Shown piece by piece: positions 1 to 8,868 of a stretch of 59,701 bases of DNA (position 1 is its first letter; every line of letters starts with the position of its first letter). The DNA is from an uncultured Candidatus Thioglobus sp. (GTDB taxonomy: Bacteria > Pseudomonadota > Gammaproteobacteria > PS1 > Thioglobaceae). The stretch is from assembly GCA_910595805.1 (NCBI GenBank), contig CAJVCK010000005.1, positions 1 to 59,701 of the forward strand, read 5' to 3'. A model generated the notes under the pieces. That model was not told the DNA's origin. It saw only the letters and a program-made list of their open reading frames with translations, and did not search any database. Made by a program: the position numbers and the translations under genes.

Positions 1-177
1 GGTGATAGCCAGATTGGCTTCTGTTACCGTATCCATTGCTGCTGACAAAATTGGCGTGTTGAGTGTGATGTTTTTAGTTAGTTGGGTTTTTAAGCTAACT
101 TCCTTTGGCATGGTAGTCGAATGCGCCGGCACCAATAACACATCATCAAAAGTTAATGCAGTTTTTAGTAAGTTCAT
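1..177 (-). CDS. guaB: IMP dehydrogenase, N-terminal part (cut by window edge)
   Basis: This is the first 59 codons of inosine-5'-monophosphate dehydrogenase, which converts IMP to XMP in GTP synthesis in the cytosol. The visible N-terminus has the family's opening pattern: [13 protein letters not shown] near residue 8, then [20 protein letters not shown] and AMDTVTEA. The ATG at 177 follows an AGGAG box (184-190), which fixes the start, and the frame stays open to the window edge. It is the last visible gene of the minus-strand series valS, SH3 protein, guaB, one base after the stop of the SH3 gene. The catalytic part lies outside the window. Confidence 0.93.
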   Translation of the reverse strand, partial: MNLLKTALTFDDVLLVPAHSTTMPKEVSLKTQLTKNITLNTPILSAAMDTVTEANLAIT

Positions 178-178
178 T

Positions 179-835
179 TTAAAATCTCCTTTGATTTGAG
201 CGTTTTGGAAAGACAAAGCCAATAATAAATCCAAAAAATAAAACCAACGCACCGACGATAAACCAGTTTCTAAAACTAGAGTCTTGTGCAGATGTGTTGT
301 TATTTTGTAGCAACTGAATTTCAGCCTTAAGTTGAAGAATTTGTGACATTAAATCTTGATTAGTGTCTTTAAGTGCGCGAGAGTCTTTGTAGATTTTCTC
401 TACATATTCTTTTTCAGCTTGCGCTTTACTAGTGTCTATTGCTAGTTTAGCATTGCTTTCTTTTAGCTTCTCTAGTTCTTCTTTTAGCGCTTTATTAGCG
501 TTTTTGTTTTTAGAAATTAATAATTTGTTAGCGTTGTATGTTTGTTTGAGTTTTTTTAATTGAACTTTTGCAGGTAATGCGCTGGTTAAATAACGAGAAA
601 TCATCCAGCCCGTGCTTTCTTCAAATTTAACTTGAGTCCAGCCATTGTTAGTCGACAATAGCTCTAATTTAGTGCCAGAGGGTAACATTCTAAGTAAATT
701 GCTTGGGTTGCTCTGAATTTTGTTTTCAGAACGCATTGGGATATCAACCACGTCTGTGACATACACATACGACTGCGCATTAACAAAAGAATGCGTTAGT
801 AATAGTGGCATAAGCAAAGACTTTGTTAAATTCAT
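179..835 (-). CDS. YgiM-like SH3-domain membrane protein
   Basis: 218 residues with a signal peptide (about 1-20), a bacterial SH3 domain (about 22-90, with a [14 protein letters not shown] core), a long lysine- and glutamate-rich coiled coil (about 95-180), one transmembrane helix (about 188-208) and a short basic tail. This is the architecture of the gammaproteobacterial YgiM/TIGR04211 family, usually about 200 residues, whose exact role is not settled; envelope or cell-wall association is assumed from the SH3b domain. Its ATG overlaps the valS stop by four bases, so the two are probably co-translated. The protein should sit in the inner membrane with the SH3 and coiled coil in the periplasm. 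Confidence 0.85.
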   Translation of the reverse strand: MNLTKSLLMPLLLTHSFVNAQSYVYVTDVVDIPMRSENKIQSNPSNLLRMLPSGTKLELLSTNNGWTQVKFEESTGWMISRYLTSALPAKVQLKKLKQTYNANKLLISKNKNANKALKEELEKLKESNAKLAIDTSKAQAEKEYVEKIYKDSRALKDTNQDLMSQILQLKAEIQLLQNNNTSAQDSSFRNWFIVGALVLFFGFIIGFVFPKRSNQRRF

Positions 836-3579
836 AAGTTGGCTATTTTTTCTAATTGTTTAGATAAATCGGCAATGGCATTTTCAACTGAAGCTAATCT
901 TTCTTTTTCTTTATTGACAACCGATTCAGGCGCACCACTAACAAATTTTTCATTATTAAGCTTACCTGCAAATTGCTCCCTTTGTTTGTTTAATTTTTCA
1001 ATTTCTTTGTTGAGTCGAGCTGCCTCTTGGTCTTTGTCAATCAGTCCAGCTAGCGGAATAAGAACTTTCATTTCGCCTACTAATGCTGTGGCAGATTCTG
1101 GTGATTCGTCGTTAATATCAAGTTGATGAATGTTTTCTAATTTAGCCAAGCTGCTTAATATTTTAGAATGTGAATCTAGGCAGTATTGATCATTATCACT
1201 GATATTTTGTACAAAACAAGGTAATGGTTTAGAAGGAGGGATATTCATTTCACCGCGAATTTGACGAATACCTAGAATAAAGGTTTGCAGCCAATGCATC
1301 TCTTCTTCAGCTTGGGTAGAAACCAAGTCCTCTTCTACCAATGGGTAGGCTTGTGTCATTAGGCTTTCATTGTTAGTGTTCGTCAATGTACAGCATTGTT
1401 CATATACCTCTTCAGTAATAAACGGAATCACAGGGTGTAACAAGGTCAAAATCTCGTTTAATACTTTCAGTAAGGTTGCCTGAGTACCGGCTTTGGTTGC
1501 ATCGTCTGCTAATAATGCCTTGGATAACTCTAAGTACCAATCACAGTAGTCATGCCATACAAATTCGTATAGTTCTTGGCTCATTAAGTCAAGACGATAG
1601 TCTTTTAAGTGCTTCTCAACATTGGCTTTCGTGGCTTGCAAGCGTGACAAAATCCACTCATCTGAAGTAGACAAACTAGCATTAGTGTCAATGTTTACGC
1701 CTTCAAGTTTCATTAATACAAAACGAGAAGCGTTCCATAATTTATTACAGAAATTACGATAACCTTCAACACGTTTTAAATCAAACTTAATATCACGACC
1801 AAACGAGGCTAACGCTGCAAAGGTAAATCTAAGTGCATCAGTACCAAAAGCAGGGATGCCACCTGGAAATTCGCCTATGGTTTGCTTTTTGATTTTTTCA
1901 GCCATTTTCGGCTGCATCATGCCTTGTGTTCTTTTAACCAGTAAGTCATCTAAGCTAATACCGTCAATCAAATCAATTGGATCTAAGACGTTACCTTTAG
2001 ATTTGGACATTTTTTGCCCTTGTCCGTCTTTGATTAACCCAGTGATATAGATATCTTTAAATGGTACGTCGCCAGCAAATTTTAGCCCGAACATAATCAT
2101 GCGAGCAACCCAGAAAAAGATAATATCAAAACCAGTCACCAAAACATTGGTTGGGTAAAAGCGTGATAATTGTGGGGTTTTCTCTGGCCAGCCTAGTGTT
2201 GAAAATGGCCACAATGCAGAAGAGAACCACGTGTCTAACACATCGTTATCTTGTTTTAGTGCTACACCTTCACCAGCTTGTGCTTGCGCCTCTTCTAGTG
2301 AGTCTGCAACATAAATATTGCCGTCATTGTCATACCAGGCAGGAATACGATGCCCCCACCAGATTTGCCTAGAAATACACCAGTCTTGAATGTTGTCCAT
2401 CCAATTAAAATAAGTTTTATTCCAATTTTCTGGGATAAAGCGGATATCGCCATTTTTAACTGCGTCAATTGCAGGTTCTGCGAGTGGTGCAATCTTGACG
2501 AACCATTGATCAGTCATATAAGGCTCAATAACTGCATTAGTTCTATCACCACGTGGCACCATTAAAGTATGCGGTTCAATTTTTTCTAGCAGGCCTTGCT
2601 CATCTAGATCTTTAACCATTTGCTTACGTGCATCAAATCGATCCATGCCGACATAGGTGCTTTTTACGGTGTCGTTAATTTTGGCATCATCTGTTAGGAT
2701 ATTGATGACGTCTAAGTTGTGACGTTGACCCATTTCATAGTCGTTAAAGTCATGTGCAGGGGTGATTTTTACACAACCAGTACCAAACTCCATGTCGACA
2801 TAATCATCAGCAATGATGGTTATTTTTCGATCAGTGAGTGGCAAGTCGATGGTCTTGCCAATAAGGTGTATATAGCGAGCATCATCTGGGTGTACAGCAA
2901 CCGCACTATCGCCGAGCATAGTCTCAGGGCGTGTAGTAGCTACAACCATTACTTCGTCAGTGCCAGTAATCGGGTAGCGCATATGCCACAATGAGCCTTG
3001 CTCTTCTGTGCTAATGACTTCAAGGTCAGAAACAGCTGTGTGTAGTACAGGGTCCCAGTTTACCAGTCGTTTTCCTCGATAGATTAAACCTTCGTTGTAA
3101 AGCTGAATAAAGACTTTATGTACCGCATCTGAGAGGCCTTCATCCATAGTGAAGCGCTCTCTTTCCCAGTCAACTGAAGCGCCAAGACGACGCATTTGTG
3201 AGGTAATGGTGCCACCAGAGTGTTCTTTCCAGTCCCAAATTTTTTCAATAAATTTCTTACGACCAACATCATGGCGTGTAATGTCTTGTGCGGCTAGTTG
3301 GCGTTCAACTACCATTTGTGTTGCAATGCCAGCATGGTCTGTTCCTGGCTGCCAAAGAGTTTGATCTCCCTTGCCACGATGGTAGCGGGTGAGTACATCC
3401 ATAATCGTATGTTGAAATGCATGGCCCATATGCAGGCTACCCGTCACATTTGGTGGTGGCAGCATAATGCAGTAGGCGTTTTCGCTAGTAGAGTTTGAAT
3501 CGGAAGAAAATAGATTTTTTTCTTCCCAAAGTGAGCGATATTTCGCTTCAATTTGATCAGGATTGTAGGTTTTTTCCAT
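832..3579 (-). CDS. valS: Valyl-tRNA synthetase
   Basis: Class I aminoacyl-tRNA synthetase that charges tRNA-Val. It shows [15 protein letters not shown] (HIGH-type signature near residue 42), the editing (CP1) domain, the KMSKS loop in [12 protein letters not shown], an anticodon-binding domain and a C-terminal coiled coil. Length from the chosen start is 915 residues, normal for the family. I chose ATG 3579 ([14 protein letters not shown]) rather than the TTG at 3609, because a promoter-like extended -10 (TGGTATAAT, core 3609-3614) overlaps the longer start and because family members begin at this point. No clear Shine-Dalgarno box precedes 3579. The gene heads the valS, SH3 protein, guaB series. 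Confidence 0.97.
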   Translation of the reverse strand: MEKTYNPDQIEAKYRSLWEEKNLFSSDSNSTSENAYCIMLPPPNVTGSLHMGHAFQHTIMDVLTRYHRGKGDQTLWQPGTDHAGIATQMVVERQLAAQDITRHDVGRKKFIEKIWDWKEHSGGTITSQMRRLGASVDWERERFTMDEGLSDAVHKVFIQLYNEGLIYRGKRLVNWDPVLHTAVSDLEVISTEEQGSLWHMRYPITGTDEVMVVATTRPETMLGDSAVAVHPDDARYIHLIGKTIDLPLTDRKITIIADDYVDMEFGTGCVKITPAHDFNDYEMGQRHNLDVINILTDDAKINDTVKSTYVGMDRFDARKQMVKDLDEQGLLEKIEPHTLMVPRGDRTNAVIEPYMTDQWFVKIAPLAEPAIDAVKNGDIRFIPENWNKTYFNWMDNIQDWCISRQIWWGHRIPAWYDNDGNIYVADSLEEAQAQAGEGVALKQDNDVLDTWFSSALWPFSTLGWPEKTPQLSRFYPTNVLVTGFDIIFFWVARMIMFGLKFAGDVPFKDIYITGLIKDGQGQKMSKSKGNVLDPIDLIDGISLDDLLVKRTQGMMQPKMAEKIKKQTIGEFPGGIPAFGTDALRFTFAALASFGRDIKFDLKRVEGYRNFCNKLWNASRFVLMKLEGVNIDTNASLSTSDEWILSRLQATKANVEKHLKDYRLDLMSQELYEFVWHDYCDWYLELSKALLADDATKAGTQATLLKVLNEILTLLHPVIPFITEEVYEQCCTLTNTNNESLMTQAYPLVEEDLVSTQAEEEMHWLQTFILGIRQIRGEMNIPPSKPLPCFVQNISDNDQYCLDSHSKILSSLAKLENIHQLDINDESPESATALVGEMKVLIPLAGLIDKDQEAARLNKEIEKLNKQREQFAGKLNNEKFVSGAPESVVNKEKERLASVENAIADLSKQLEKIANL

Positions 3580-3608
3580 TAAAGTATAAAGATGGATAAA
3601 ACTATGCA

Positions 3609-3617
3609 ATTATACCA
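3609..3617 (-). promoter_or_regulatory. Extended -10 promoter of valS
   Basis: On the minus strand the sequence reads TGG-TATAAT (core 3609-3614), an extended -10 with a perfect hexamer. No good -35 is visible, which is usual for extended -10 promoters. Transcription would start near 3602 and leave a leader of about 23 bases before ATG 3579. Inferred from sequence only. Confidence 0.55.
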
Positions 3618-3652
3618 ATAAAATTATTTAATAAATATAGAAATGAAATAGC

Positions 3653-3961
3653 TTAATCATTGGCTTTTGGCGTACTTTCAAAGTGGAAAAAATCATGATT
3701 TAGGTATAAAGCCACATCTTCTTCATCTTCAGGAAACCAAGGAATATTTAGCACGCCAACACATAATGATATTTGCTCTCTGATATCATTGAGTGATTGC
3801 ATAGAGGTGTTATCGTTAATTGGGACTAAGCTATTGTCGTGACATCGTTGGCATTCCTCAGTATAGAGAACTTCACCATCAATTAGGATTCTATTGCTAA
3901 TATCAGTAGCACTAGTACTAAGTGCGACTAACAAAGGAAACAATTTTAAAAAAATCAACAT
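3653..3961 (-). CDS. Small exported monoheme c-type cytochrome, function unknown
   Basis: 102 residues with a signal peptide (about 1-18) and one haem-binding motif C37-Q-R-C40-H41. The mature protein is only about 84 residues. A third cysteine (C67) and the C-terminal stretch WFPEDEEDVALYLNHDFFHF follow. Methionine 54 is the only methionine after the haem motif, so the sixth iron ligand is uncertain. Seen directly: signal peptide and CXXCH. Inferred: a periplasmic electron carrier or haem sensor. It stands alone on the minus strand behind valS, divergent from the GIY-YIG gene. I recognise the type as a small class I-like cytochrome but not a named family. Confidence 0.75.
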   Translation of the reverse strand: MLIFLKLFPLLVALSTSATDISNRILIDGEVLYTEECQRCHDNSLVPINDNTSMQSLNDIREQISLCVGVLNIPWFPEDEEDVALYLNHDFFHFESTPKAND

Positions 3962-4023
3962 ACACTTAGTTTATAACATTTTTAAGATAGAATGCCCATA
4001 ACTCAATACAATGTTTTGCTTAA

Positions 4024-4287
4024 ATGACTGATAAAAAAAACTGGATCGTTTATTTATTGTGTTGTAGTGATAATAGCTTATATTGCGGAATTACCAATCA
4101 TTTAGAAAAACGCATTAAACAACACAATGGAAAAATAACTGGCGGTGCGAAATATACTCGTGCCAACGGCCCATGTGAGCTGGTTTATCAAGAAAACGCT
4201 AACGACAGAAGTACGGCCTCTAAACGAGAATATGAAATCAAATCCATGAGTCGAGAAAAAAAACTATTACTCATTAAAGCATCATGA
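4024..4287 (+). CDS. GIY-YIG nuclease superfamily protein (YhbQ/UPF0213 type)
   Basis: 87 residues forming a single GIY-YIG domain: WIVYLLCCSDNSLYCGITN at 8-26 supplies the signature tyrosines, followed by the arginine-containing helix LEKRIKQHN and a conserved KREYEIKSMSR segment. This matches stand-alone YhbQ-type proteins of about 80-100 residues, which are thought to act on DNA, although their cellular role is unclear. Its stop overlaps the start of the next gene (ATGA at 4284-4287), so the two are probably translated together. Confidence 0.88.
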   Translation: MTDKKNWIVYLLCCSDNSLYCGITNHLEKRIKQHNGKITGGAKYTRANGPCELVYQENANDRSTASKREYEIKSMSREKKLLLIKAS

Positions 4288-4493
4288 ATGATTATCAAAG
4301 AATCTCTTGTGAGATGCATAGTTTTTATGAGCTAGCAATTATGCGCAGTCAATCAATACAAGTAATTATTAATGGTAAATATCAAACTATCCAGCCTAGG
4401 GATATTACTGCCAGATCAGGCGCAGAGTTTTTAATTTATTTAGACGAAAAACAAGAAAAACAAGAATTGCGTGTCGACAAAGTAACTTTGTAG
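4284..4493 (+). CDS. Rof-like Rho-binding antiterminator
   Basis: 69 residues with the pattern of the Rof/YaeO family: an opening YQRISCEMHSFYELAIMRSQ, a central beta-rich region with RDITARSGAEFLIYL, and the closing ELRVDKVTL that resembles the ELRLDKI end of the E. coli protein. Rof binds the primary RNA site of Rho and inhibits termination. The usual length is about 80-85 residues, so this one is slightly short. It overlaps the GIY-YIG gene by four bases. The rho gene lies in the same window at 19327. Assignment rests on recognised sequence pattern, not on a search. Confidence 0.7.
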   Translation: MNDYQRISCEMHSFYELAIMRSQSIQVIINGKYQTIQPRDITARSGAEFLIYLDEKQEKQELRVDKVTL

Positions 4494-4517
4494 TATTGTT
4501 TTTAGAGATCTAAAATT

Positions 4518-5129
4518 TTAAAGCTTTTGAAATAGAAAATAGTTGAAATCTTGTGTGCTACCACCCGGGTGCTGATGTATTTCTGAGGTAGTTTTGATTA
4601 ATTTAAAGTGATCTCCAAGCAGTTGAGTGATTTTGTCTTTATCATATTGCACAATATCGAGACCTGAGCATTGTTTAGGGCCTGTTGGCGCAAAAGTTGC
4701 TAGTAAAAAATAGCCTTGAGGTTTGAGATATTGATTGAGCTTATTAAGGTAAGTTTGCTGATCTTTTTCATCGGTTAAAAAATGAAAAACTGCACGATCA
4801 TGCCATAAGTCAAACTGAGTGTTAGATTGAAAATTTAGGATATTTTCATTATAGAAATTAACTTTTCCAGTGTGGATTTTTAAACGATTTTTAGTGGCTT
4901 GAATGGCGGTAGAAGACAACTCTAATAGTGATAAATGAGTGTAACCTTCATCAAGCAAATTATCAGCCAGTATAGACACGCCAGAACCGATATCAATAAT
5001 ATTGGCATCTTTGTTTGTATATGCTAATATCCAGTCAAACGATAGAGTGGCGTGATCTTGGTGCCAGCTAACTTTAGCATGGTTGTTACTTTGATAAATC
5101 TTATCCCAATAGCTAAGTCTGTCTGTCAT
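4518..5129 (-). CDS. Class I SAM-dependent methyltransferase
   Basis: 203 residues. The SAM-binding motif I is NIIDIGSG (43-50), followed by an acidic strand end LLELSS and the motif DLWHDRAVFHFLTD near 107-120, typical of small-molecule methyltransferases of the TehB/thiopurine type. The N-terminal YWDKIYQSN...VSWHQ is also typical of this group. The substrate cannot be told from sequence. The gene is convergent with the Rof-like gene and divergent from gloA. Confidence 0.8.
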   Translation of the reverse strand: MTDRLSYWDKIYQSNNHAKVSWHQDHATLSFDWILAYTNKDANIIDIGSGVSILADNLLDEGYTHLSLLELSSTAIQATKNRLKIHTGKVNFYNENILNFQSNTQFDLWHDRAVFHFLTDEKDQQTYLNKLNQYLKPQGYFLLATFAPTGPKQCSGLDIVQYDKDKITQLLGDHFKLIKTTSEIHQHPGGSTQDFNYFLFQKL

Positions 5130-5176
5130 TCGTTTGGTGTTTATAATAATAAGTATTTGGATTATAACGGGTTGTT

Positions 5177-5563
5177 ATGAGAATTTTGCACACAATGTTG
5201 AGAGTGGGGGATTTGGATAAATCCATTACATTTTATATCGAAGTTTTAGGCATGAGTTTATTGCGTCAAAAAGAATATCCGAAGGGTGGGTTTACTTTGG
5301 CGTTTTTAGGCTATGGCCCAGAATCAGAAAATCCAGCACTCGAGCTTACTTACAATTGGGATAAGAGTAACTATGAGATCGGCACAGGCTTTGGCCATAT
5401 TGCCATTAATGTCGAAGATGTCTATAAAGCCGTTGAGATGGCAAAAGAAAAAGGCGCTGAGGTAATACGCGAGGCAGGACCAATGAGTGCTGGGACAACT
5501 ATAGTTGGATTTTTAAAAGACCCAGATGGTTACGAGATAGAGTTGCTTTCTAAGAAGTTTTAA
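5177..5563 (+). CDS. gloA: Lactoylglutathione lyase (glyoxalase I)
   Basis: 128-residue glyoxalase I, which isomerises the methylglyoxal-glutathione hemithioacetal to S-lactoylglutathione. It has two vicinal-oxygen-chelate halves: the first starts ILHTMLRVGDLDKSITFY (metal-ligand His4), the second contains GFGHIAINVEDV and ends PDGYEIELL (metal-ligand Glu). Length is close to the E. coli enzyme (135). It runs toward recR and the two stop ends overlap by four bases (5560-5563). Confidence 0.93.
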   Translation: MRILHTMLRVGDLDKSITFYIEVLGMSLLRQKEYPKGGFTLAFLGYGPESENPALELTYNWDKSNYEIGTGFGHIAINVEDVYKAVEMAKEKGAEVIREAGPMSAGTTIVGFLKDPDGYEIELLSKKF

Positions 5564-6144
5564 TCGTAATTTTTACGACCTGATAAGGCATGAGCAATGG
5601 TGTTAATATCAGCGTATTCAAGCTCACCGCCAATTGGTATTCCGTGGGCAATACGAGTGATTTGAATGTCAAATTGTTTTGCCATATTACTTATGTAGTG
5701 GGCAGTTACTTCGCCTTCAACCGTTGCATTGGTGGCCAGAATAATTTCTTCTACTTTTTGATTACGTAGTTTTTGTTCTAACTCATCCAAACCAAGCTCA
5801 GCAGCACCGATACCATCAATAGGGGAAAGATAACCACTTAGAACAAAATATTTACCCTGGTAAACCCCACTTTGCTCAATCGCATGAATATCAGTCGGTG
5901 TTTCAACAATACAAAGTTGTGCGTTATTGCGCTGATCATTGGCGCAAATATGACAAATGGTTTTTTCACTGAGTGTACGACATGATGAGCAATGTTTAAC
6001 ATGCTCCATAGCATCGACCAAAGCTTTAGCCAGCTCAAAACCACCATCACGATTACGCTCTAATAGATGGTAAACAAAACGTTGTGCAGTTTTGCTACCG
6101 ACACCAGGTAAGGCGCAAAAAGCTTTGTTAAGTGTTTCAATCAT
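5560..6144 (-). CDS. recR: Recombination mediator RecR
   Basis: 194 residues. An N-terminal helix-hairpin-helix (LPGVGSKTAQRFVYHLL, 12-28), a four-cysteine zinc finger (C52, C55, C64, C67) and a Toprim domain from about 76 (LCIVETPTDIHAIE, then VLSGYLSPIDGIG) identify RecR. With RecO and RecF it loads RecA at gaps. It follows ybaB directly, its start lying at the ybaB stop, in the conserved order dnaX-ybaB-recR. Confidence 0.96.
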   Translation of the reverse strand: MIETLNKAFCALPGVGSKTAQRFVYHLLERNRDGGFELAKALVDAMEHVKHCSSCRTLSEKTICHICANDQRNNAQLCIVETPTDIHAIEQSGVYQGKYFVLSGYLSPIDGIGAAELGLDELEQKLRNQKVEEIILATNATVEGEVTAHYISNMAKQFDIQITRIAHGIPIGGELEYADINTIAHALSGRKNYD

Positions 6145-6467
6145 TAGAAGGGTAAGTTAATACCACCAGGCAGCTTCATATCGCCAGTAGCGCCTTTCAT
6201 TTTGGCAGCTGATGTATCGGCGATTTGTTTGGTGGCATCATTGATGGCTGTTAGGATTAAATCTTCCAGCATGTCTTTATCATTCATCACGCCATCGTCG
6301 ATTTGAAGATCAGTAGCTTGATGTTCACCATTAACAGTTACTTGTACTGCTCCACCTGCAGCCTTACCAGTAACTGTTAAGTTTTTGATTTCTTCTTGGG
6401 CTTTTTGCATGTCTTCTTGCATTTTTTGAGCTTTTTGCATCATGCCAGCCATTCCACCTTTAAACAT
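6144..6467 (-). CDS. ybaB: YbaB/EbfC nucleoid-associated protein
   Basis: 107 residues from ATG 6467, which has a strong AGGAG box just upstream (6473-6479). A longer reading to 6506 uses a non-ATG codon inside dnaX and is rejected. The protein has the typical methionine- and glutamine-rich N-terminus (FKGGMAGMMQKAQKMQ), a coiled-coil helix and a compact C-terminal half ending LPGGINLPF. EbfC-type proteins bind DNA as dimers and sit between dnaX and recR in many bacteria. Its start lies two bases past the end of dnaX. Confidence 0.95.
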   Translation of the reverse strand: MFKGGMAGMMQKAQKMQEDMQKAQEEIKNLTVTGKAAGGAVQVTVNGEHQATDLQIDDGVMNDKDMLEDLILTAINDATKQIADTSAAKMKGATGDMKLPGGINLPF

Positions 6468-6468
6468 T

Positions 6469-8040
6469 TTATATCTCCTTAATTGAGTTAATATCAACCT
6501 TTGCATTAAAGATTTTTTGTAATTTTTGTACGCCTTCGTCTTTCATAAAGCTTTCTTGTATGCTGGCTATTTTAGCATTGTTAGCTTGTATTTCTCTTTG
6601 TGCTAAGGTTTTCTTAGTCAGCTTATGTGGATTTATTTTAAGTGTAACTTTGTCAAAATTTGCTTGTAAAGTATCTTGGATTTCTTGTTGAATATTATCG
6701 GTAAGCAAGCTAGAGAATTGCTCATCTAAATTAAGTATTAGGGTTTGGCCGTCAATATTGTCAAATAAGGTATTTTTTAGCAACATACGAGAAGCAGTAT
6801 TAAATTCAAGTGACTCGGTAATAGCCTCCCATTGCTGTTGTGAGTCAATATTTAATGTTGGTTTTGGTGTGTCTAGTTTTTCTTTTTCAGCTAATATTTT
6901 ATTAGGTATAGCTTTGTTCTTAGGCTTTTCGATTAATTTAGGTGTTTTTTTTTCCGCAGTATCAGCATTAGAATGGAAAGCCAGCATTCTAAGTAATATC
7001 ATCTCAAAACCGATTTGCTCACTAGGTGCAAGTGGCATGTCTTTAGAACCGTTAATTGCCATATGGTAAAACAATTGTAAATCTTGATTAGATATTTGCG
7101 AGGCTAAAGCTTTAATTTCATCAGAAATTTTCGTGTTATCAATAATTTGAGCGATTGATATTTGATGAAAAAGACTGGTTAAATCTTTTAGTGCATGTGT
7201 TAAATCCTCACCTTTGTGAGATAAATCTTTAACAAAATCAATCACTGCTTCAGCGTCTTGATTAAATAAGTAAGTCGCAAGCTTAAGAATATCATCGTGA
7301 TGCACCAAGCCAAGCATAGCTTTAATGTCTTCAACCATTACTGCACCATCACCATAAGAAATAGATTGATCAAGTAAGCTTAGTGCGTCACGCATTGAGC
7401 CATTGCCAAAATCAGCAATTTGACTAAGAGCCAGGTCTTCATATTTGAGACCTTCAGCTTCCATAATAAATTTGAGCTGACCCAAGATTTCTTCGTGTGT
7501 GAGTTTTTGCAAGGTGAATTGCAAACAGCGCGACAGAACAGTTACCGGTAGTTTTTGTGGATCGGTGGTCGCTAATAAAAACTTAATATGTTCTGGGGGT
7601 TCTTCCAGGGTTTTAAGTAGTGCGTTAAAGCTACTTTTTGAGAGCATGTGCACTTCATCAATTAGGTAGATTTTATAGCGATTTTTAGTAGGCATGTACT
7701 GCGCGTTTTCTAAAATATCACGCATGTTGTCTACACCTGTATGCGACGCAGCATCAAGTTCAATCAAATCAACTGACTGACCCTTGTCAATTTCGACACA
7801 AGTTGCACATTGCCCACACGGCTGGGAGCTTACACCCGCTTCACAATTAATTGATTTGGCAAAGATACGGGCAATGGTGGTTTTACCAACACCACGTGTA
7901 CCGGTAAATAAAAAGCCATGATGAAGGCTGTTGGCATCGAGCGCATTAATGAGTGTTTTAACCGTGTGTATTTGGCCCACCATCTCAGCAAAAGTGTGAG
8001 GGCGATATTTACGTGCCAAAACTTGATAGTGTTCGCTCAT
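6469..8040 (-). CDS. dnaX: DNA polymerase III subunit tau (and probably gamma)
   Basis: 523 residues; clamp-loader ATPase that loads the beta clamp at the replication fork. Walker A is GTRGVGKT (47-54), zinc cysteines are C66, C75, C78 and C81, Walker B is LIDEVH (127-132) and the sensor SRC is 170-172. Domain III ends near residue 365; the C-terminal tail (tau domains IV-V) is lysine-rich and shorter than in E. coli (643 residues). A run of nine A on the coding strand (6945-6953, codons 363-366) offers a slippage site: a -1 shift or one extra A gives Asn-Thr and then TAA at 6938-6940, a 367-residue gamma-like product. See the finding. Confidence 0.96.
   Translation of the reverse strand: MSEHYQVLARKYRPHTFAEMVGQIHTVKTLINALDANSLHHGFLFTGTRGVGKTTIARIFAKSINCEAGVSSQPCGQCATCVEIDKGQSVDLIELDAASHTGVDNMRDILENAQYMPTKNRYKIYLIDEVHMLSKSSFNALLKTLEEPPEHIKFLLATTDPQKLPVTVLSRCLQFTLQKLTHEEILGQLKFIMEAEGLKYEDLALSQIADFGNGSMRDALSLLDQSISYGDGAVMVEDIKAMLGLVHHDDILKLATYLFNQDAEAVIDFVKDLSHKGEDLTHALKDLTSLFHQISIAQIIDNTKISDEIKALASQISNQDLQLFYHMAINGSKDMPLAPSEQIGFEMILLRMLAFHSNADTAEKKTPKLIEKPKNKAIPNKILAEKEKLDTPKPTLNIDSQQQWEAITESLEFNTASRMLLKNTLFDNIDGQTLILNLDEQFSSLLTDNIQQEIQDTLQANFDKVTLKINPHKLTKKTLAQREIQANNAKIASIQESFMKDEGVQKLQKIFNAKVDINSIKEI
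6938..6954 (-). promoter_or_regulatory. Candidate slippage site in dnaX (A9 run plus -1 stop)
   Basis: Coding strand reads GAA AAA AAA ACA CCT in frame, a run of nine A at 6945-6953. After a one-base slip the frame reads AAC ACC TAA, stopping at 6938-6940. The product would end about where the clamp-loader core ends. No strong downstream stem-loop was seen. Thermus thermophilus makes gamma by transcript slippage on an A9 run in dnaX; the present case is inferred by analogy. Confidence 0.5.
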
Positions 8041-8063
8041 TGTTAATTTGTTGTATTAAAAGT

Positions 8064-8172
8064 GGTAGCACCGAGAATAACAACTAACACATGAAAAAAC
8101 TACTACCGTTGCTTCCTTCCGGACCTGGCGGGGTTTGTAGTTATTCATTGTAAGCGCACCCTTAGCACTACC
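8064..8172 (-). ncRNA. ffs: Signal recognition particle RNA (4.5S type)
   Basis: The minus strand contains the invariant SRP domain IV core CCAGGTCCGGAAGGAAGCA around 8105-8131, with the GGAA tetraloop and the asymmetric loop that binds Ffh. The ends pair: GGTAGT at 8167-8172 with GCTACC at 8064-8069, giving a hairpin of about 109 nucleotides, the usual bacterial small SRP RNA size. It lies between murU and dnaX and is transcribed in the same direction. The exact ends are inferred from the terminal pairing. Confidence 0.92.
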
Positions 8173-8179
8173 AAGCGCT

Positions 8180-8185
8180 ATTTTA
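8180..8185 (-). promoter_or_regulatory. -10 box of the SRP RNA gene
   Basis: Minus-strand TAAAAT at 8180-8185 ends seven bases before the first base of the predicted RNA (8172). This is the right distance for a -10 element. A clear -35 was not found. Confidence 0.4.
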
Positions 8186-8205
8186 CATTTATATCTGCTT
8201 TCTAT

Positions 8206-8868
8206 TTAAGAATTATTAGCTTGTTCTAAACGTTCAGGTGTGCCTATATCTTGCCACTTACCATCAAAATGCTCCCCACTAAGAGTATTGTTGCTAATAG
8301 CGTCTTTAAGTAAGGGGTAAAGTGCTAATTTACCTGAGGTGGATGCGTAAGGTCTGAAAAAGTCAGGATGATAAATTCCAATTCCAGAAAATGTAAGATT
8401 GTTAGGTTGGTTAATCAATACTCGATGGTCGTCTGTTAAGGAAAAATCACCAGTTTTATTATGTTCAGGATTATCTACCAGCATTAAATGAGCAAGTGAA
8501 TCAATCGGCAGAGAGAGTTTGGATAAATCATAATCACTCAATACATCAGAATTAATTACAATAAATGGCTCCTTGCCTAATAGAGGCAGTGCATTGATAA
8601 TACCCCCAGCAGTATCAAGTGCACCAGAAAATTCATCGCTATAAGTAACTCTGACACCCATTCTTGAACCGTTTCCTATATAAGCCTTGATTTGCCACCC
8701 TAAATAAGCAACATTTACAATAATATTGGTTATTTTGGCTTTTTTAAGTGCAATGATTGAGTGTTCTATTAATGTTAAACCTCTAACTTTTAATAGTGGT
8801 TTTGGGGTTGTTTTGGTGAGTGTCATCATACGCTCACCTCTGCCTGCGGCTAAAATCATGGCTTTCAT
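8206..8868 (-). CDS. murU: N-acetylmuramate 1-phosphate uridylyltransferase
   Basis: 220-residue nucleotidyltransferase. The N-terminal MILAAGRGERM and TPKPLLKVRG are the nucleotide- and metal-binding signature; FIVINSDVL supplies the catalytic aspartate, and GKWQDIGTPERL closes the protein. MurU makes UDP-MurNAc from MurNAc-1-phosphate in the recycling route that bypasses de novo synthesis and its fosfomycin-sensitive MurA step. Direct coupling to amgK (four-base overlap) supports MurU over other sugar nucleotidyltransferases. Confidence 0.88.
   Translation of the reverse strand: MKAMILAAGRGERMMTLTKTTPKPLLKVRGLTLIEHSIIALKKAKITNIIVNVAYLGWQIKAYIGNGSRMGVRVTYSDEFSGALDTAGGIINALPLLGKEPFIVINSDVLSDYDLSKLSLPIDSLAHLMLVDNPEHNKTGDFSLTDDHRVLINQPNNLTFSGIGIYHPDFFRPYASTSGKLALYPLLKDAISNNTLSGEHFDGKWQDIGTPERLEQANNS

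Noticed and set aside
2..199. Plus-strand open frame at the window start
   Set aside because: It is the shadow of guaB, whose reverse strand gives a clear IMP dehydrogenase N-terminus.
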